Positions 14,877 to 16,876 of a stretch of DNA of 16,876 nt are shown one piece after another. How positions within the stretch are numbered: position 1 is the stretch's first letter; each line of letters starts with the position of its first letter. Source of the DNA: Bacteroidaceae bacterium. Its GTDB lineage: Bacteria > Bacteroidota > Bacteroidia > Bacteroidales > Barnesiellaceae_A. The stretch lies in assembly GCA_017561285.1 (NCBI GenBank), contig JAFZDG010000122.1:1-16876 (forward strand), in the 5' to 3' direction. The notes beneath the pieces are model-generated. The model had not been told where the DNA came from. It worked only from the letters and a program-made list of their open reading frames with translations, and did not search any database. Both the position numbers and the translations under genes were made by a program.

Positions 14877-16622
14877 CTACTTGGGAGCTTGTTGTGTATT
14901 ATATTGGTCAAGAAAGGCTATCAACGAGGTATCGTCGCCCGTAAGGCCAAACTTCTGACGTAAGCGCGAGCGTGCTACATTGATGCTGCCCGGACTTTGG
15001 TGCGTAATTTCCGAAATCTCTTTGGTCGACATTTTCATATGGATGAAGAGGCAGAGCTTGCGCTCGTTCTTCGAGAGGTTGGGGTAGTCGTGTAGTAGAT
15101 TTTCATAGAACATATTGTTTCCTCCGGCGAGAGTCATCTCCACTTCGGCCCATCCGTTGCCCAACTTGGTGTTGCTTTGTAGTCGACGTATGATGTGTCG
15201 CAGTTGGTTCTGCATCTCGCGGTTGTTGCCCAATTGTGCTATGTTGGCAAGCTCCTCGGTGAGTTGGTCTATATTGTTCTGCTCTTGATATTGTTGCAAT
15301 TTTTGTATCTTGATAATTTCATTTTTGTGGTTGAGTTCTTGTTCGGTCTTGGCGCGTTGTAACTCGCGGTTGCGGCGTTCAAGGCGATAGCGCGATTGGA
15401 TTAAGAATATAACTATCAATATCACAATAATGGATAGTGCATATAATATAGTAATAAGTCTGTTGTGCTCTTTTTGGCGTTGATATTCTTCCTCGCGACG
15501 CAGATGTTCTTGTTCGGTTCGCTCTATTTCTAAGTCGCTAATCAGTTTCGACAGCTCTACAATATTCTGACTGTTGTGTTGGCGGGTGTAGGTCTCGGCA
15601 AATGCCATGAGTGCCTCGTAAGCCTCACGGAAGCGACCTTGATTGTAGTATATATCTTGTAGTAGAAAGTATGAGTGGACATTTTTGGTGTCGAAGTCGC
15701 CCTTGTTAAGTAGTTCTATTGAGCGTTTCAGGGCATCGATGGCTTGGGTGGTTTTACCAATATTAAGGTAGTAAAATCCTAATGCCGAGTAGTAATATCC
15801 CTCTTCTTTAAAGTTGGTAATCAATGACTTGGATTTTTCCAAATAGAGCGCGGTCTTGTCGAGATTATTGAATACAAACTCTTGCATGGCTACGTTGAGA
15901 TATACATTTAATAACAAGTCGTTGAAGCCATATTCATTGCATATTTTCTCGCAGCGAGCCAATATGTCATTGACCTCGTCGTAGGAGAGTTCGTAGTTGA
16001 AACGGTTATTCAAAGCACGCACCGTTTGATGTGCCTGCTCGCGACTGTCGTAACTCTCGGCAACACGATTGTTGTATACCAAGGCTCGTTCCTTTTTTTG
16101 ATTGTAGAAATAGTCGACCTGCTCCATCGCCAAGTATGCCTCGCGTACAGTGGTGGAATCGCCCAGAGTACGACCTTCTTCAAGAGCCTTCAGGCTGTAG
16201 CTGAATGCATTATGGTAGTCGCGGTTGCGTAGGTATATGCGACTCAATAGGGCATAGGTGCGGGTTATGCAGGGGGTGTTGTTCATCTTCTCATATATCG
16301 ACAAGGCGAGTAATCGGTAGTTGAGGGCTTGGTCGTATCGATGCAGAGAGCTTTCGAGGTACTCAGCCATGAAATCATAGAGTATAGCGACATCTTCTCC
16401 GATAATCGTACTGTCAAGGTCGGCAATAATTTGTTCGGCATATATGTGTGCAGTGTCGCGGTCGGTGGTGCGATACTCTAAAAATTTTTCCATATTTTGG
16501 CTCATAGTTCTCGATGATAATTGCTGTGCATTGATTGTGTAAAATGCCGATGCAATGATGCCGAGAAGAATAAATACCGCAGCACGCGGGATGGAAAAAA
16601 TGTTATAATGGCTAAAAATCAT
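14877..16622 (-). CDS. Transmembrane TPR regulator with LuxR-type C-terminal helix-turn-helix
   Basis: Predicted one-component regulator of 581 residues, a class frequent in Bacteroidota. A signal-like hydrophobic segment (about 13-32) comes first, then a helical TPR-like region (about 45-350) with repeats such as AFSYSLKALEEGR (139-151) and AIDALKRSIELL (294-305). A charged coiled coil (about 355-388) leads to a transmembrane helix (389-409), a second coiled coil (410-465), and the DNA-binding region (about 515-565) with LSKNERKLCLF and STKEISEITHQSPGSINVARSRLRQKFGL, the latter spread over 532-560. This suggests periplasmic or envelope sensing joined to cytoplasmic DNA binding; topology and target are inference. 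It is divergent from a lipoprotein gene, a plausible target. Confidence 0.85.
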   Translation of the reverse strand: MIFSHYNIFSIPRAAVFILLGIIASAFYTINAQQLSSRTMSQNMEKFLEYRTTDRDTAHIYAEQIIADLDSTIIGEDVAILYDFMAEYLESSLHRYDQALNYRLLALSIYEKMNNTPCITRTYALLSRIYLRNRDYHNAFSYSLKALEEGRTLGDSTTVREAYLAMEQVDYFYNQKKERALVYNNRVAESYDSREQAHQTVRALNNRFNYELSYDEVNDILARCEKICNEYGFNDLLLNVYLNVAMQEFVFNNLDKTALYLEKSKSLITNFKEEGYYYSALGFYYLNIGKTTQAIDALKRSIELLNKGDFDTKNVHSYFLLQDIYYNQGRFREAYEALMAFAETYTRQHNSQNIVELSKLISDLEIERTEQEHLRREEEYQRQKEHNRLITILYALSIIVILIVIFLIQSRYRLERRNRELQRAKTEQELNHKNEIIKIQKLQQYQEQNNIDQLTEELANIAQLGNNREMQNQLRHIIRRLQSNTKLGNGWAEVEMTLAGGNNMFYENLLHDYPNLSKNERKLCLFIHMKMSTKEISEITHQSPGSINVARSRLRQKFGLTGDDTSLIAFLDQYNTQQAPK

Positions 16623-16652
16623 ATAAACAATAAGTTAATATAAAATGTTATA

Positions 16653-16692
16653 CAAATGTAATGATATATTTTCTAAATGTTATGCAAAAATA
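16653..16692 (-). promoter_or_regulatory. Two candidate -7 boxes for the TPR/LuxR-type regulator gene
   Basis: On the minus strand both TACATTTG (16660-16653) and TATTTTTG (16692-16685) match TAnnTTTG, 30 and 62 bp before the ATG. Neither has an ideal -33 partner; the TTTG of the distal box lies 24 bp from the proximal one and might serve as its -33 element. Confidence 0.45.
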
Positions 16693-16727
16693 ACGATTAT
16701 TTTCAACCGCTGTTCTATTTTGGTCCC

Positions 16728-16735
16728 TAAATTTG
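16728..16735 (+). promoter_or_regulatory. Lipoprotein gene promoter, -7 box
   Basis: TAAATTTG followed by C matches the -7 element and would give a leader of about 37 nt before the ATG at 16777. A clear -33 TTTG is lacking; TTTC at 16701-16704 is 23 bp away. The 154-bp stretch 16623-16776 thus carries divergent promoters. Confidence 0.55.
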
Positions 16736-16776
16736 CATAGTGTTAAGCCCGCAAAACCAATTAATACCTATAAAAC

Positions 16777-16876
16777 ATGAAAAAATTTCTATTAAACCTA
16801 TGTGCCGTTTTGGCATTTGTATCGTTTGTTGCATGTGAAAAGGAACCCCCTTTTAACGAAGATGGAGGCAAGGATC
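16777..16876 (+). CDS. Lipoprotein, N-terminal fragment (runs off the window)
   Basis: The ATG at 16777 opens a frame that continues to the window end (33 codons seen). Residues 1-19 form a type II signal peptide with a basic start (MKKFLLN) and hydrophobic core; the lipobox ends in FVAC, making C20 the lipidated residue. The next residues, EKEPPFNEDGG, are acidic and Pro/Gly-rich, the kind of start often seen in surface-exposed Bacteroidota lipoproteins. The function cannot be told from this fragment. It is divergent from the TPR/LuxR-type regulator gene. Confidence 0.8.
   Translation, partial: MKKFLLNLCAVLAFVSFVACEKEPPFNEDGGKD

Overview
The window reads as chromosomal DNA of a Bacteroidales bacterium (phylum Bacteroidota). 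Evidence: almost every gene start lacks a Shine-Dalgarno sequence but is preceded by an exact TAnnTTTG box (the Bacteroidota -7 element), and the gene families (Porin_10-type putative porin, RseC directly before rnfB, a membrane-tethered TPR/LuxR-type regulator, an Xpt-type phosphoribosyltransferase) are typical of that order. I do not name a genus. There are no tRNAs, rRNAs, insertion sequences or CRISPR arrays, and no gene-free stretch over 300 bases.

Left part (1-7829, minus strand): one tightly packed run of eight genes read right to left: putative outer-membrane porin, membrane-anchored solute-binding protein, RseC-like protein, then rnfB, rnfC, rnfD, rnfG and rnfE (cut by the window edge). 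Gaps are 10-28 bp or short overlaps, so it looks like a single operon. Rnf is an inner-membrane ferredoxin:NAD+ oxidoreductase that couples electron transfer to ion pumping. The usual order predicts rnfA just beyond the window start. The porin and binding protein at the operon head are the least explained part.

Middle (7905-10283, minus strand): xanthine phosphoribosyltransferase and a long-chain acyl-CoA synthetase-like AMP-binding enzyme, each with its own promoter. Between them lies a small, unusual structure: a 16-bp palindrome that carries a -7 box on both strands, followed on the plus strand by a perfect 18-bp hairpin and a T8 tract. This could encode a short untranslated RNA of about 95 nt.

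Right part: a histidine kinase/response regulator pair (minus strand, PhoR/PhoB-like) diverges from a umuD-umuC operon (plus strand) for SOS error-prone DNA synthesis; the shared intergenic region holds both promoters and a TTGTAT-N5-ATACAA inverted repeat. Convergent with umuC is a TPR/LuxR-type transmembrane regulator gene, itself divergent from the first 33 codons of a lipoprotein gene that runs off the window.
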